Below, piece by piece: positions 34,072 to 43,103 of a stretch of DNA of 64,000 nucleotides; the stretch's first letter is position 1, and every line of letters begins with the position of its first letter. This stretch comes from SZAS-103 sp038216155 (GTDB lineage Bacteria > Pseudomonadota > Gammaproteobacteria > Xanthomonadales > Xanthomonadaceae). The translations under genes and the position numbers were made by a program. Below the pieces are notes generated by a model. It was given only the letters and a program-made list of their open reading frames with translations. It was not told the DNA's origin and did no database searches. Location of the stretch: positions 5,829 to 69,828 of the forward strand of contig JBBQQH010000006.1 of NCBI GenBank assembly GCA_038216155.1. The letters run 5' to 3'.

Positions 34072-35424
34072 ATGTTCCCGCCAGAGCCCACGCAGACCGT
34101 AACGCGCGACGTGCTGACGCCATCGCAACTGGGCGCGATGACGCGCGATCTGCTGGAAGGCAACTTCCCGCTGGTCTGGGTCGAAGGCGAGCTGTGCAAT
34201 GTCTCGCGGCCTGCGTCGGGACATATTTACCTGACCTTGAAGGATGCGCGGGCGCAATTGCGTTGCGCCTTGTTCAAGCCGAAAAGCCAGCGCCTGACGT
34301 TTCGTCCGGTCGATGGCATGCAAGTGCTAGTGCGGGGTCGGCTGACGCTGTACGAGGCGCGCGGCGATCTGCAACTGTTGCTGGACCATATAGAGCCTGC
34401 CGGCGAAGGCGCGCTGCGCCGTGCGTTTGAGGAACTGAAATCCCGACTTGCCGCTGAAGGATTGTTTGCCGCCGAGCGCAAGCGTGGACTGCCCCGTCAC
34501 ATCCAGCGTCTAGGCGTGATCACCTCGCCTTCCGGGGCCGCCGTGCGCGACGTGTTGAGCGTGCTGGGCCGGCGATTTCCGCTGCTGGCCGTCGATGTGT
34601 TGCCGGTGCCGGTGCAGGGCGCGGCCGCTGCAGCGTCCATTGTCGCCACCTTGCGCGCAGCCAGTGCCAGCGGTCGCTACGACGTGCTGCTGCTGACCCG
34701 CGGCGGTGGTTCGCTGGAAGACTTGTGGAGCTTCAACGACGAAGCGCTGGTGCGCGCGATTGTGGCCTCAACCGTGCCAGTCGTGTCGGCGGTCGGCCAC
34801 GAAATTGACTTCACTCTCGCCGACTTCGCCGCCGACCTGCGCGCGGCCACGCCGTCGGCCGCGGCTGAATTGTTGGTGCCTGATCGCGTTGAACTGCAAT
34901 CGCTGCTTCGCGCGCAAAGGCACAGATTGCTGACGAGCATCGCGCGCAAACAACAATCACTGTCACAGCGTCTAGACAACGCCAGCCTTCGCCTGCATGC
35001 GCTCAATCCACGCCAGCGATTGCTGCGCGGCGACGAGCGCCTGCGCGATTTGCACCGTCGTCTTGGCTTGCAATTGCGCAACCCGATGCTGCGCCGGATC
35101 GAACGACTGCATGAGTTGTCCGCGCGCATTGCATTGCGCCATCCGCGCGCCATGCTTGCTCGGGCACAAACCGATACAAATGCAAATGGAATCGAACTGC
35201 GGACGGCAATGATCGAACGCATCGCGCGTTCCCGCGTCCAGTCGCAGGCATTGGCGCGGGCATTGAACGCGGTCAGCCCGCTGGCAACACTGGAGCGCGG
35301 CTACGCGATCTTGCTCGATCCGGCCAACGGTCGAGTGCTGCGAACCGCCGCCGCAATTAACTCAGGACAAGCCGTCGATGCACTGCTGGTTGATGGGACG
35401 CGGCGACTGCGTGCGGATGACTGA
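34072..35424 (+). CDS. xseA: Exodeoxyribonuclease VII large subunit
   Basis: 450 residues. N-terminal OB-fold (FPLVWVEGELCNVSRPASGHIYLTLKD), then the nuclease domain with RLGVITSPSGAAVRDVL, LLTRGGGSLEDLWSFNDE and SAVGHEIDFTLADFAADLRAATPSAAAE, a coiled-coil region, and a C-terminal LERGYAIL. With XseB it degrades single-stranded DNA to oligonucleotides. xseB is not in the window. Starts 17 bases after the SnoaL-like gene. Confidence 0.95.
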   Translation: MFPPEPTQTVTRDVLTPSQLGAMTRDLLEGNFPLVWVEGELCNVSRPASGHIYLTLKDARAQLRCALFKPKSQRLTFRPVDGMQVLVRGRLTLYEARGDLQLLLDHIEPAGEGALRRAFEELKSRLAAEGLFAAERKRGLPRHIQRLGVITSPSGAAVRDVLSVLGRRFPLLAVDVLPVPVQGAAAAASIVATLRAASASGRYDVLLLTRGGGSLEDLWSFNDEALVRAIVASTVPVVSAVGHEIDFTLADFAADLRAATPSAAAELLVPDRVELQSLLRAQRHRLLTSIARKQQSLSQRLDNASLRLHALNPRQRLLRGDERLRDLHRRLGLQLRNPMLRRIERLHELSARIALRHPRAMLARAQTDTNANGIELRTAMIERIARSRVQSQALARALNAVSPLATLERGYAILLDPANGRVLRTAAAINSGQAVDALLVDGTRRLRADD

Positions 35425-35502
35425 TACTCGCATTCGCATGACAATTCGATAACACGGCTCGCCTTACGCTGGACGCACTACCCCATTTTTCGGGAATCTG
35501 TC

Positions 35503-37008
35503 ATGCCGGCGAAAAAGTCATCGAAGCGATCCGGAACCTCGCAATCGCCCAGCCCGAAGCGCACATCCGCAGATTGTCCCCTGCGCAAGCGCTATCCGTA
35601 CTATCTGGCCAATCGTGCCGTCCATACGAAAAACACTCTGGATGTATGCGACAAGTTCACTGGCGAGCGCGCGGCGCAAGTTGCCGTTGCCGATGCGAAA
35701 GCTGTGGAAAAAGCGATTGCCGCAGCAGTGAAAGCGACGGCTCCGATGCGAGCGTTCAAGCCGCATCAGCGCCAAGCGGTGTTGATGCATTGCGTGCGGC
35801 GCTTCGAGGAACGTAGCGACGAACTGGCTCTCGCGCTGTGCATCGAAGCTGGCAAGCCAATAAACGATGCGCGTGGCGAAGTGTTGCGGTTGATCGATAC
35901 CTTCCGCATTGCCGCCGAAGAGTCTGTGCGCGTTGGCGGCGAGTTGCTGAATCTCGATATTTCGCCGCGCAGCAGCGGCTTGCGCGGCATGACGCAACGC
36001 GTCCCAATCGGGCCGTGCAGCTTCATCACACCGTTCAATTTTCCACTCAATCTAGTGGCTCATAAAGTCGCCCCAGCAATTGCTGCCGGTTGTCCGTTTG
36101 TTCTGAAACCGGCGGCGAAGACACCACTGGGCGCGCTGATCATTGGCGAAGTGCTGGCCGAGACCGATCTGCCGCGCGGTGCGTTTTCCATCCTGACCTG
36201 CAACACGGACGATGCATCAGCCCTGGTCGAGGATGATCGCATCAAGCTGCTCAGCTTCACCGGCGGTTTGGTTGGCTGGGAATTGAAGGCTCGAGCCGGC
36301 AAGAAGAAGGTCGTGTTGGAACTAGGGGGAAATGCTGCCTGCATCGTTGATGTAGACCAAGCTGTCAAACTCGACGCGGTGGTCGATCGACTGGCGTTCG
36401 GCGCCTACTACCAATCAGGGCAAAGCTGCATCAGCGTGCAACGCATCCTCGTGCATGCTGATGTGTACGAGGAATTGCGACGCAAGCTGGTGCGCAAGGT
36501 GAAGTCGCTGGTTGCAGGCGATCCGCGCAAGGAAAAGACGTTTATCGGCCCGATGATCGACGAGCAAGCCGCGCAACGCGTCGAGCAGTGGATCAGCGAT
36601 GCGGTCAAGGCGGGCGGCAAGTTGTTGTGCGGCGGCAAGCGCGATGGCTCGATGCTGACGGCGGCGTTGCTGGAGACCGTTCCGCGCGATTGCGAACTCA
36701 GCCGCAAGGAAGCCTTCGGCCCGGTCGCGTTACTCGAATCATTCACCGACTACGATGCCGCGCTTGCCAGCGCCAACGACAGCGATTTCGGCCTGCAAGC
36801 TGGCGTGTTCACTGACAATCTCAAGCATACGCTGCGCGCGTGGGATCGGCTGGAAGTGGGCGGCGTCATCGTCAACGACGTACCGAGCATCCGGGTCGAC
36901 AACATGCCCTATGGCGGGGTCAAGGATTCCGGGATCGGGCGCGAAGGCATCCGCTATGCGATGGACGATATGAGCGAGATTCGTTTGCTGGTGATCCGGG
37001 AGTCGTGA
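35503..37008 (+). CDS. NAD(P)-dependent aldehyde dehydrogenase family protein
   Basis: 501 residues. A basic N-terminal extension of about 30 residues precedes the ALDH fold. Visible: ITPFNFPLNLVAHKVAPA (cofactor/substrate tunnel), KPAAKTPL, the general base glutamate in VLELGGNAACIV and the nucleophile cysteine in YYQSGQSCISVQRI. SCISVQRI with VPSIRVDNMPYGGVKDSG resembles lactaldehyde/glyceraldehyde-3-P-type or phosphonoacetaldehyde dehydrogenases (family impression), so the true substrate is open. Stands alone. Confidence 0.9.
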   Translation: MPAKKSSKRSGTSQSPSPKRTSADCPLRKRYPYYLANRAVHTKNTLDVCDKFTGERAAQVAVADAKAVEKAIAAAVKATAPMRAFKPHQRQAVLMHCVRRFEERSDELALALCIEAGKPINDARGEVLRLIDTFRIAAEESVRVGGELLNLDISPRSSGLRGMTQRVPIGPCSFITPFNFPLNLVAHKVAPAIAAGCPFVLKPAAKTPLGALIIGEVLAETDLPRGAFSILTCNTDDASALVEDDRIKLLSFTGGLVGWELKARAGKKKVVLELGGNAACIVDVDQAVKLDAVVDRLAFGAYYQSGQSCISVQRILVHADVYEELRRKLVRKVKSLVAGDPRKEKTFIGPMIDEQAAQRVEQWISDAVKAGGKLLCGGKRDGSMLTAALLETVPRDCELSRKEAFGPVALLESFTDYDAALASANDSDFGLQAGVFTDNLKHTLRAWDRLEVGGVIVNDVPSIRVDNMPYGGVKDSGIGREGIRYAMDDMSEIRLLVIRES

Positions 37009-37126
37009 GTGGTAATTCGTGAATAGCGGTTGCCGACCGCAAGCAGCGAAGTGAGCGTGGCGCGGTGTGAGTAGCTACGCATTAGCAATGACCAAATTTC
37101 TCTTTATTTAGTTGGCGTTGGACTAC

Positions 37127-37723
37127 TCAATTCGAGTGGTGAATTGCGCTGCGTAGATCCAGTGAGAAGTGACGCAGTTTTTCTTCCAGGTCCGGCCGCC
37201 ATGTAGGAATCCAGAGCCAAAGCGCGATTGTGACTAGGACCAGCATGGTGCGCGCGGCAGCAGGCAGAGGCGGCAGCACTCTGCGACGGCACAGAATCCA
37301 AACGGACAACCCGCCCAGCGCTGCTCCAGCCAGCGACTCGGGTAGGGTGTGCACGTGGTAGATCACCGCAGCGACCACGACCAGCGCAGCGAACGAAGAC
37401 GCCAATGCGATGCTTGCAAACAAGTGCAGGCGCGGCGCGCCCGCCATCACCGCATACGCGAACAGCGGAAATACTGCAGCGGCACGCAGGGTGTGGCCGC
37501 TGAAGCCGCGAAACATTGCGAAGCCGTAGTTCGCGTTCCATCCGTAATGCAGCACCTTGGTGCCCGCGCCGAGGGCAATCGCGACGTTAAGCAAGATGAG
37601 CCAGAGCACGACCTCGCGCCAAGCGCCGCGCATCGCGAACGCCAGCAGGGTGATAGCCGTGAGGATCGTTATCGGTACGACGTTGGCTTGGGCAAAAATC
37701 CAGAGCAGAACATGCGACAGCAA
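37127..37723 (-). CDS. Degenerate PAP2-superfamily membrane protein
   Basis: 198 residues, about six helices. PAP2-like signatures are present but altered: RGFSGHTLRA corresponds to PSGH with FSGH, and the third motif reads VIYHVHTLPESLAG, with H125 conserved, no SR dipeptide upstream and E129 in place of the usual aspartate. It may be a weak or inactive phosphatase. Translation starts at TTG 37723, supported by GAGGAA six bases upstream; no in-frame ATG is near. Confidence 0.75.
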   Translation of the reverse strand: MLSHVLLWIFAQANVVPITILTAITLLAFAMRGAWREVVLWLILLNVAIALGAGTKVLHYGWNANYGFAMFRGFSGHTLRAAAVFPLFAYAVMAGAPRLHLFASIALASSFAALVVVAAVIYHVHTLPESLAGAALGGLSVWILCRRRVLPPLPAAARTMLVLVTIALWLWIPTWRPDLEEKLRHFSLDLRSAIHHSN

Positions 37724-37914
37724 GCGGGTTCCTCAGGGTACGTAATGGCGGATAGTCTGCCTGATTAGTGCGGGCCGAACCCACAGTGCAGTTGCCTCGC
37801 TGGCCACGCACGCCAGTGTTCGCCACACCTGCCATGGATCCGTTGCAAGCGGTTAACCCCATTTCCGGGCTGCCCGCGTTTGCATGTGGGACTTTCCCAA
37901 CCACGGAGTTCACC

Positions 37915-39882
37915 ATGTCGCCCGCCACTAGTCATTTGTTGTCGCTCGCCATCGCCGCGGCACTGGCGTTCAGCGCCGGCTGTTCCGCTCCGGATGCCAC
38001 AAAACCCACATCGCAACAATCCGCTGTCGCCACGGAAAACCGTCAAACTCCGGCCGTCGCAACCCAAGACGAGGGCAACGCAACACGCTTGCAAGATGCC
38101 AAGGGTCAGGCAAGCGACGCGTCTGTCGTCAGCGCAGACAGCAAGACACTCTTGAAGACACGCGATGACCGAGCCGCCAGCGGACTAGCGCGCCAAAAGC
38201 CAGCTACAACAGCGGCTTTGGAAGCAGAACCCAGCCCACCGCCGCCATCTTCACGTTCGGAATCGGACAAGACCGCAGCCATGCCGCTGGACAGCATCAC
38301 GGTCGCGGGCAGCCGCCTTCGCAACGAGCCAGCGAAGGAGCTGCAGAAGGCCAATGCGTACGCGGCAATGATCGCGCCCACGCCGGCACAGGCTTACCAG
38401 CCAATCTCGACCGGCGACATGATGCCTGCGGCGCAATCAGTCAACACCGAAAACTATGCCAAGCATGGCGACAATCCGGTGCAGATTACGGCCGATTCGC
38501 CGGTCTCAACTTTCTCGATTGACGTCGACACCGGCAGCTATGCCAACGTGCGGCGCATGCTCAATTCCGGCCAGCGTCCGCCGGCGGATGCGATTCGCGC
38601 CGAAGAGCTGCTCAACTACTTCGACTATGCCTACCCGATGCCGGAATCGCGCAAGGTGCCGTTTCGCGTGACCACCGAAATCGCCGCCGTACCGTGGAAT
38701 ACCAAACACCAACTGCTGCAGATCGGCATCCAGGGCTATGACGTGTCCAAGGCGATGTTGCCGCCGAGCAATCTGGTGTTCCTGATCGATACCTCGGGGT
38801 CGATGGACGAGCCTGACAAGTTGCCGCTGCTCAAGCAGGCGTTCGGTCAGTTGGTGAACCAGTTGCGTGCGCAGGATCGGGTGACGATCGTGGTGTACGC
38901 CGGATCGGCTGGGCTGGTATTGCCGCCGACGCCGGGCGATCAGCATGCGCGGATTCTCGGCGCGCTCGATCAACTGCAGGCTGGCGGCTCGACCAACGGT
39001 GGCCAGGGTATCGAGTTGGCGTACGCGATGGCCAAGCAGTCTTTCATCAAGGGCGGCAGCAATCGCGTGCTGTTGGCGACCGACGGCGACTTCAACGTCG
39101 GCACCGCGAATGTGGAAGCGTTGAAGACGATGGTCGCCGATCAACGCAAGTCCGGCGTGGCGCTGTCCACGCTTGGATTTGGTTCTGGCAACTACAACGA
39201 CGAAATGGCCGAGCAGTTGGCTGACATCGGCGATGGCAATCACGCCTACATCGATAGTGCGAACGAGGCGCGCAAGGTGTTGGTGCAGCAGATGGGCGCG
39301 ACCCTACTGACGATCGCCAAGGATGTGAAGATCCAGGTTGAGTTCAATCCGGCTACGGTCGCCGAGTACCGGTTGATCGGCTACGAGGATCGAGCACTGC
39401 GACGCGAGGATTTCAACAACGACAAGATTGATGCGGGCGAGATTGGCGCTGGCCACAACGTGACTGCGTTGTACGAGTTGACTCTGGTCGGTTCGGGCGG
39501 GGAATCCAGCGATCCCCTGCGCTATGCGAAGTCGCTACTGGGCGCGGACAAGTCCCATGAGCTGGGCCTGCTCAAGTTGCGCTACAAGCAGCCGAACGAG
39601 ACCGCGAGCCAATTGATCCAGACCCCGCTGACGCGCTCGATGATCGGCGCCACCGCCAGCCCGCGCTTGCGCTTTGCCGCAGCGGTCGCGGCCTACGCCG
39701 ACCTGCTGCGCGGCGGCAGCCACATGGGCAATTTTGGCTGGAACGACGTGGCGAAACTCGCCAACGGCACTGGTGGTGTCGATCGCTTTGGCTATCGCGC
39801 CGAGTTCGTGCAGCTGATCGCCAAGGCGCGCGCAGTCACCGGCAACGCGAACGGCGCGCCGGTCGCCACGGTCGCGGAGTAA
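37915..39882 (+). CDS. von Willebrand factor A domain lipoprotein with DUF3520 (YfbK-like)
   Basis: 655 residues from the ATG at 37915, with CGGAG correctly spaced; the longer ORF to 37768 would bury the signal peptide. Lipobox FSAGC (C23). A low-complexity Ala/Ser/Pro linker contains ITVAGSRLR at 128-136, a motif otherwise typical of TonB-receptor plug N-termini. Next comes a vWF_N segment (STFSIDVDTGSYANVRR), then the vWA domain with MIDAS D292-x-S294-x-S296 in LIDTSGSMDEPDK, and a DUF3520 domain at the C-terminus. The role is probably protein interaction at the outer membrane. In relatives such genes often neighbour ECF sigma/anti-sigma pairs, as here. Confidence 0.9.
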   Translation: MSPATSHLLSLAIAAALAFSAGCSAPDATKPTSQQSAVATENRQTPAVATQDEGNATRLQDAKGQASDASVVSADSKTLLKTRDDRAASGLARQKPATTAALEAEPSPPPPSSRSESDKTAAMPLDSITVAGSRLRNEPAKELQKANAYAAMIAPTPAQAYQPISTGDMMPAAQSVNTENYAKHGDNPVQITADSPVSTFSIDVDTGSYANVRRMLNSGQRPPADAIRAEELLNYFDYAYPMPESRKVPFRVTTEIAAVPWNTKHQLLQIGIQGYDVSKAMLPPSNLVFLIDTSGSMDEPDKLPLLKQAFGQLVNQLRAQDRVTIVVYAGSAGLVLPPTPGDQHARILGALDQLQAGGSTNGGQGIELAYAMAKQSFIKGGSNRVLLATDGDFNVGTANVEALKTMVADQRKSGVALSTLGFGSGNYNDEMAEQLADIGDGNHAYIDSANEARKVLVQQMGATLLTIAKDVKIQVEFNPATVAEYRLIGYEDRALRREDFNNDKIDAGEIGAGHNVTALYELTLVGSGGESSDPLRYAKSLLGADKSHELGLLKLRYKQPNETASQLIQTPLTRSMIGATASPRLRFAAAVAAYADLLRGGSHMGNFGWNDVAKLANGTGGVDRFGYRAEFVQLIAKARAVTGNANGAPVATVAE

Positions 39883-39891
39883 TCGAGCGGT

Positions 39892-39965
39892 GGCTCCGCG
39901 TCGTCCATGTCATCCAATGGCATCGCATCGATGCCGGGTGCGCGCAGCGATGGCGACGCGGAGCC
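39892..39965. terminator. Nested hairpin in the convergent gap, possible bidirectional terminator
   Basis: A perfect 12-base inverted repeat (39892-39903 with 39954-39965) encloses a second perfect 7-base one (39919-39925 with 39929-39935). It fills the 85 bases between the convergent stops of the vWA and GGDEF-EAL genes. There is no T-tract on either strand, so Rho-independent termination is uncertain. Confidence 0.5.
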
Positions 39966-39967
39966 GG

Positions 39968-42940
39968 TCAGGCGTCGGACGTCGACGCCTGGGGTTGCCG
40001 CTCCAATCGTTGTGGCCGGGCAAACAGGAATCCCTGGCCGCAATCGCACCCCAGCTTCAGCAGGATATTGCGTTGGATTTCGGTTTCGATCCCCTCGCCC
40101 ACCACTTCGATATCCAACGACTTGGCCAGCGCCAGGATTGCCCTGATCACCGCTTCGCTGCCCTTGCTGTCGGGCTTGCCCAGTTCGGCCACGAACGAGC
40201 GATCGATCTTGAGCGCGGTGATCGGAAACCGATGCAGATACGACAGCGCCGAATAGCCCGTTCCGAAATCATCGAGTTGAGCGCAGATATCGCCTTCGTC
40301 GAGGCGTTCGATGGTGCGGCGAACCAGTTGCGAGTCGTCGAGCAAAGCGCCCTCGGTCAACTCGATACGCAGGCAGAACGGAGGTATGGCGTACGCATGC
40401 GCCATCGCCAGCAGTCGATCGGCGAGCTCCGGCGAGCGGAAGTGACGCGGCGAGACGTTGATGCTGACGTATTCGCCATTCTTAGCGATCTCGTGATAGC
40501 GGCTGCAGGCGAGCTCGAACAACAGCCAGTCGATCTGCTCGATCAGGCCGCTGTCCTCGGCAACAGTCAAAAACTCATCGGGCAGCAGTACGCCACGCAA
40601 TTCATGGTTCCAGCGCAGGAGCGCCTCGTAGCCGACCGGCACGCCATCGGACAGTCGCACGATCGGCTGGAAGTACGGCTCGAAGCGACCGGCGGAAATG
40701 CTGCGACGCAGGTCGCTTTCCAGATCGTGCACGCGCAGCGCTTCGTGGCGCAACGCCTCGTCGAACAATTCGTAGCGGTTGCGACCGCGATTCTTGGCCC
40801 GGTACATCGCCACGTCCGCATCGCGCAGCAATTCCTCCGGCCGCCGGTAATGCGCACCGATCATCGCGATGCCAATGCTGGCCGAGGTGAACAACTCCTT
40901 GTCACCGATCTGCATCGGCTCGGCCAGCGACTGGATCACGCGCTCGGCAACATCGCAGGCATCCTGCGAGGTAGCGATCTCTTCCACCAGCACCGCAAAT
41001 TCGTCGCCGCCCAAGCGCGCCACAGTATCCGGCAAGCGTACGGCAGCGGCGATCTTGCGACTGACCTCCTTGAGCAATTCATCGCCGACCAGATGGCCGG
41101 CACTGTCATTGACCACCTTGAACCGATCCAGATCCAAAAACAGCACAGCAAACCGGCGCTCGGGATTGCGCTGGAACAACGCCATCGCTCGCTGCAGTCG
41201 GTACAACAGTCGGGTGCGGTTGGGCAGACCGGTGAGGCTGTCGTGCATGGCTTGATAGGTGAGCTGCTCCTCGGCGCGTACGCGCTCGCCGATCTGTCCT
41301 CGCAGCAACGCGTTGGCGTTAGCCAGCTCGCTAGTGCGTTCCAGTACGCGCTGTTCAAGATCGCTGTAAGCGATACGCAGCTGCTCCTGCGCGCGCTTGC
41401 GCTGCAGACCGCTGGCGATATGGTAGGAAACGAAGGTCAACAACTCCTGGTCGCGTGTGGTGAAGGTGATCTCGGGCGAATAACTCTGCACCGCGATCAC
41501 GCCCACCGTGGACTCCTCACGCAGCAGCGGCACGCCCAGCCAGCACACCGAAGGCGTGCCGAACCTGTGCACTTCATCGGCTTGCACCAGCGCCTCGATC
41601 TGCTGGCGATCGACCAGCAAGGGCTGACCAGTTCGCAACACGTATTCGGTCAGCCCCCGCGCCAGCTTGCGACGCGGCGGTACCACGTCGCGTTCGTCGA
41701 CCGAGTACTGGAACTCCAGTTCGGCGCCATCCTCGCTCTGCAATGCGATGAAGAAATTGCGTGCATACAGCAGTTCGTCGACCTCGGCATGCACTGCGGC
41801 ATAGAAATGCTTGAGCGTGTCCGAGGTGATCGACAGCTCGGCGATGCGGTAGAGCGCGGCCTGCAGCCGTTCAGCGCGCTCGCGTTCGACCACCTCGGCG
41901 CGCAACTCCAGATTGGCCTGCGCCAGTTCAAGGGTGCGCTCGCGCACATGACGCTCGAGTATGGACTGCTGCTGCTTGCGCTCGAGCGCAGTCAATATGT
42001 GCTGCGCGACAAACGACAGCAATGCGCTGTCCTCCTCGGTGTAGATCACGTCGGCAACGTAGCTCTGCACCACGATGCCGCCGCGCACCTCATCGCCGCG
42101 AAGCATTGGCACGCCCAGCCAGACCTCGCTGTCAGGGCCGTGCTGCGGATCGCGAACAATGCCCACCTGTTCGCGCAGGTTATCCGAGGCCCCCAGCAGT
42201 GGCTTGCCGTGCTGGATCATCGCGACGGTCAGGCTGTTTGGCAGGTCGACGATCGCCATTTCCTCGTCGGGGTCGGTCTCGTATGTGTCGAGGGTGTCGA
42301 CGAAATAAATGAAACGCATCGTCAGCTTGTCGGCGTCGTACAGCGCGATGAAGAAGTTCTCCGCGTACATCAGGCCGCCGACGATCTGATGCAGGCCGCG
42401 CAGCATGACTGGCATCTCCATCTGCGAGCCGGCCATTTCGGCGATCGCGTACAACGCGGCCTGCAGGCGCTCGGCCTTTTCCAAGCCTTGCACGCGTTGG
42501 CGCAGTTGGCGACGCTCCAGCAGTGCCGCGCCGACGTCGCGGGCGCAAGTCATCAGTTGCCGCAAGGTCTGCTGGTCGGTGCGTTCCTGCGTGGGTTCAC
42601 TTCGCAATTCCAAGGCAAGCGCAAACCAGCCTTCTGCACCGGGCACGTCCCATGCCACGACCAAGCCGGAATCGCCGATCTCACGGATGTTGCCGTCGCG
42701 CACCATCAGGTCTGGATTGAACGCGGATTCCAGCAGCGGCGACAACGCGTCGCTGCGCCACTGTTCCAGTCCCGAGGGCGAGCTCCAAGCCATCGCCAGT
42801 TTTGCGAACCCTGCCTGCGTTGCGGCGGTATCGGCCAGCGAGCGGGCAAAATCCGGCATCCACCAGGCACCACTCATCGCCGGCTCGGCCGCGCCCTGGG
42901 CGGAAAGCGGAAGTGCGGATATGGCGATTGAGGCAGTCAT
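39968..42940 (-). CDS. GAF-GAF-GGDEF-EAL protein (bifunctional cyclic-di-GMP enzyme)
   Basis: About 990 residues from the ATG at 42940 (start uncertain; the frame stays open to 43105). Layout: N-terminal variable region, GAF domain about 165-320, coiled coil, second GAF about 350-500, coiled coil (LERTSELANANALLRG), GGDEF about 575-735, EAL about 745-980. The GGDEF active site LGGDEFAVL (about residue 643) is intact, and EAL residues are all visible: YEALLRW, INVSPRHF, ELTEGALL, DDFGTGYS, EGIETEIQ. It should both make and hydrolyse cyclic-di-GMP, with output set by ligand or redox input to the GAF domains. Divergent from the ECF sigma gene. Confidence 0.92.
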   Translation of the reverse strand: MTASIAISALPLSAQGAAEPAMSGAWWMPDFARSLADTAATQAGFAKLAMAWSSPSGLEQWRSDALSPLLESAFNPDLMVRDGNIREIGDSGLVVAWDVPGAEGWFALALELRSEPTQERTDQQTLRQLMTCARDVGAALLERRQLRQRVQGLEKAERLQAALYAIAEMAGSQMEMPVMLRGLHQIVGGLMYAENFFIALYDADKLTMRFIYFVDTLDTYETDPDEEMAIVDLPNSLTVAMIQHGKPLLGASDNLREQVGIVRDPQHGPDSEVWLGVPMLRGDEVRGGIVVQSYVADVIYTEEDSALLSFVAQHILTALERKQQQSILERHVRERTLELAQANLELRAEVVERERAERLQAALYRIAELSITSDTLKHFYAAVHAEVDELLYARNFFIALQSEDGAELEFQYSVDERDVVPPRRKLARGLTEYVLRTGQPLLVDRQQIEALVQADEVHRFGTPSVCWLGVPLLREESTVGVIAVQSYSPEITFTTRDQELLTFVSYHIASGLQRKRAQEQLRIAYSDLEQRVLERTSELANANALLRGQIGERVRAEEQLTYQAMHDSLTGLPNRTRLLYRLQRAMALFQRNPERRFAVLFLDLDRFKVVNDSAGHLVGDELLKEVSRKIAAAVRLPDTVARLGGDEFAVLVEEIATSQDACDVAERVIQSLAEPMQIGDKELFTSASIGIAMIGAHYRRPEELLRDADVAMYRAKNRGRNRYELFDEALRHEALRVHDLESDLRRSISAGRFEPYFQPIVRLSDGVPVGYEALLRWNHELRGVLLPDEFLTVAEDSGLIEQIDWLLFELACSRYHEIAKNGEYVSINVSPRHFRSPELADRLLAMAHAYAIPPFCLRIELTEGALLDDSQLVRRTIERLDEGDICAQLDDFGTGYSALSYLHRFPITALKIDRSFVAELGKPDSKGSEAVIRAILALAKSLDIEVVGEGIETEIQRNILLKLGCDCGQGFLFARPQRLERQPQASTSDA

Positions 42941-43042
42941 GGTCAAGACAGCGAGCCGGTTCTCGGTCAGCAGGTCGGGTGCGTTGGCCGCAAGTCCCCG
43001 TCCCCAGCATAGCAATGCGGCGCAGCGACGGGCGTCCCTTAG

Positions 43043-43054
43043 TCGGTTAACCGA
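43043..43054. promoter_or_regulatory. Perfect 12-base palindrome TCGGTTAACCGA (candidate operator)
   Basis: Lies in the divergent region between the GGDEF-EAL gene and the ECF sigma gene, about 50 bases upstream of the sigma ATG. A dimeric regulator could bind it; none is identified. Confidence 0.4.
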
Positions 43055-43090
43055 TGGGCGGGGGCAATTCCACCCGGCCCGTGCATGCCG

Positions 43091-43096
43091 TACGCT
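43091..43096 (+). promoter_or_regulatory. -10 element (TACGCT) for a probable leaderless ECF sigma transcript
   Basis: TACGCT ends seven bases before the ATG at 43104, so transcription would start at or beside the initiation codon. The ATG has no ribosome-binding site. Confidence 0.4.
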
Positions 43097-43103
43097 GTAC
43101 AGC

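Noticed and set aside
39890..42931. Open frame of 1013 codons on the plus strand, antisense to the GGDEF-EAL gene
   Set aside because: It is a mirror frame of a high-GC gene with clear domains on the minus strand; its translation has no recognisable domain or plausible start.
42405..43103. N-terminal extension of the ECF sigma factor
   Set aside because: It is antisense to the GGDEF-EAL gene; the family start is at 43104.
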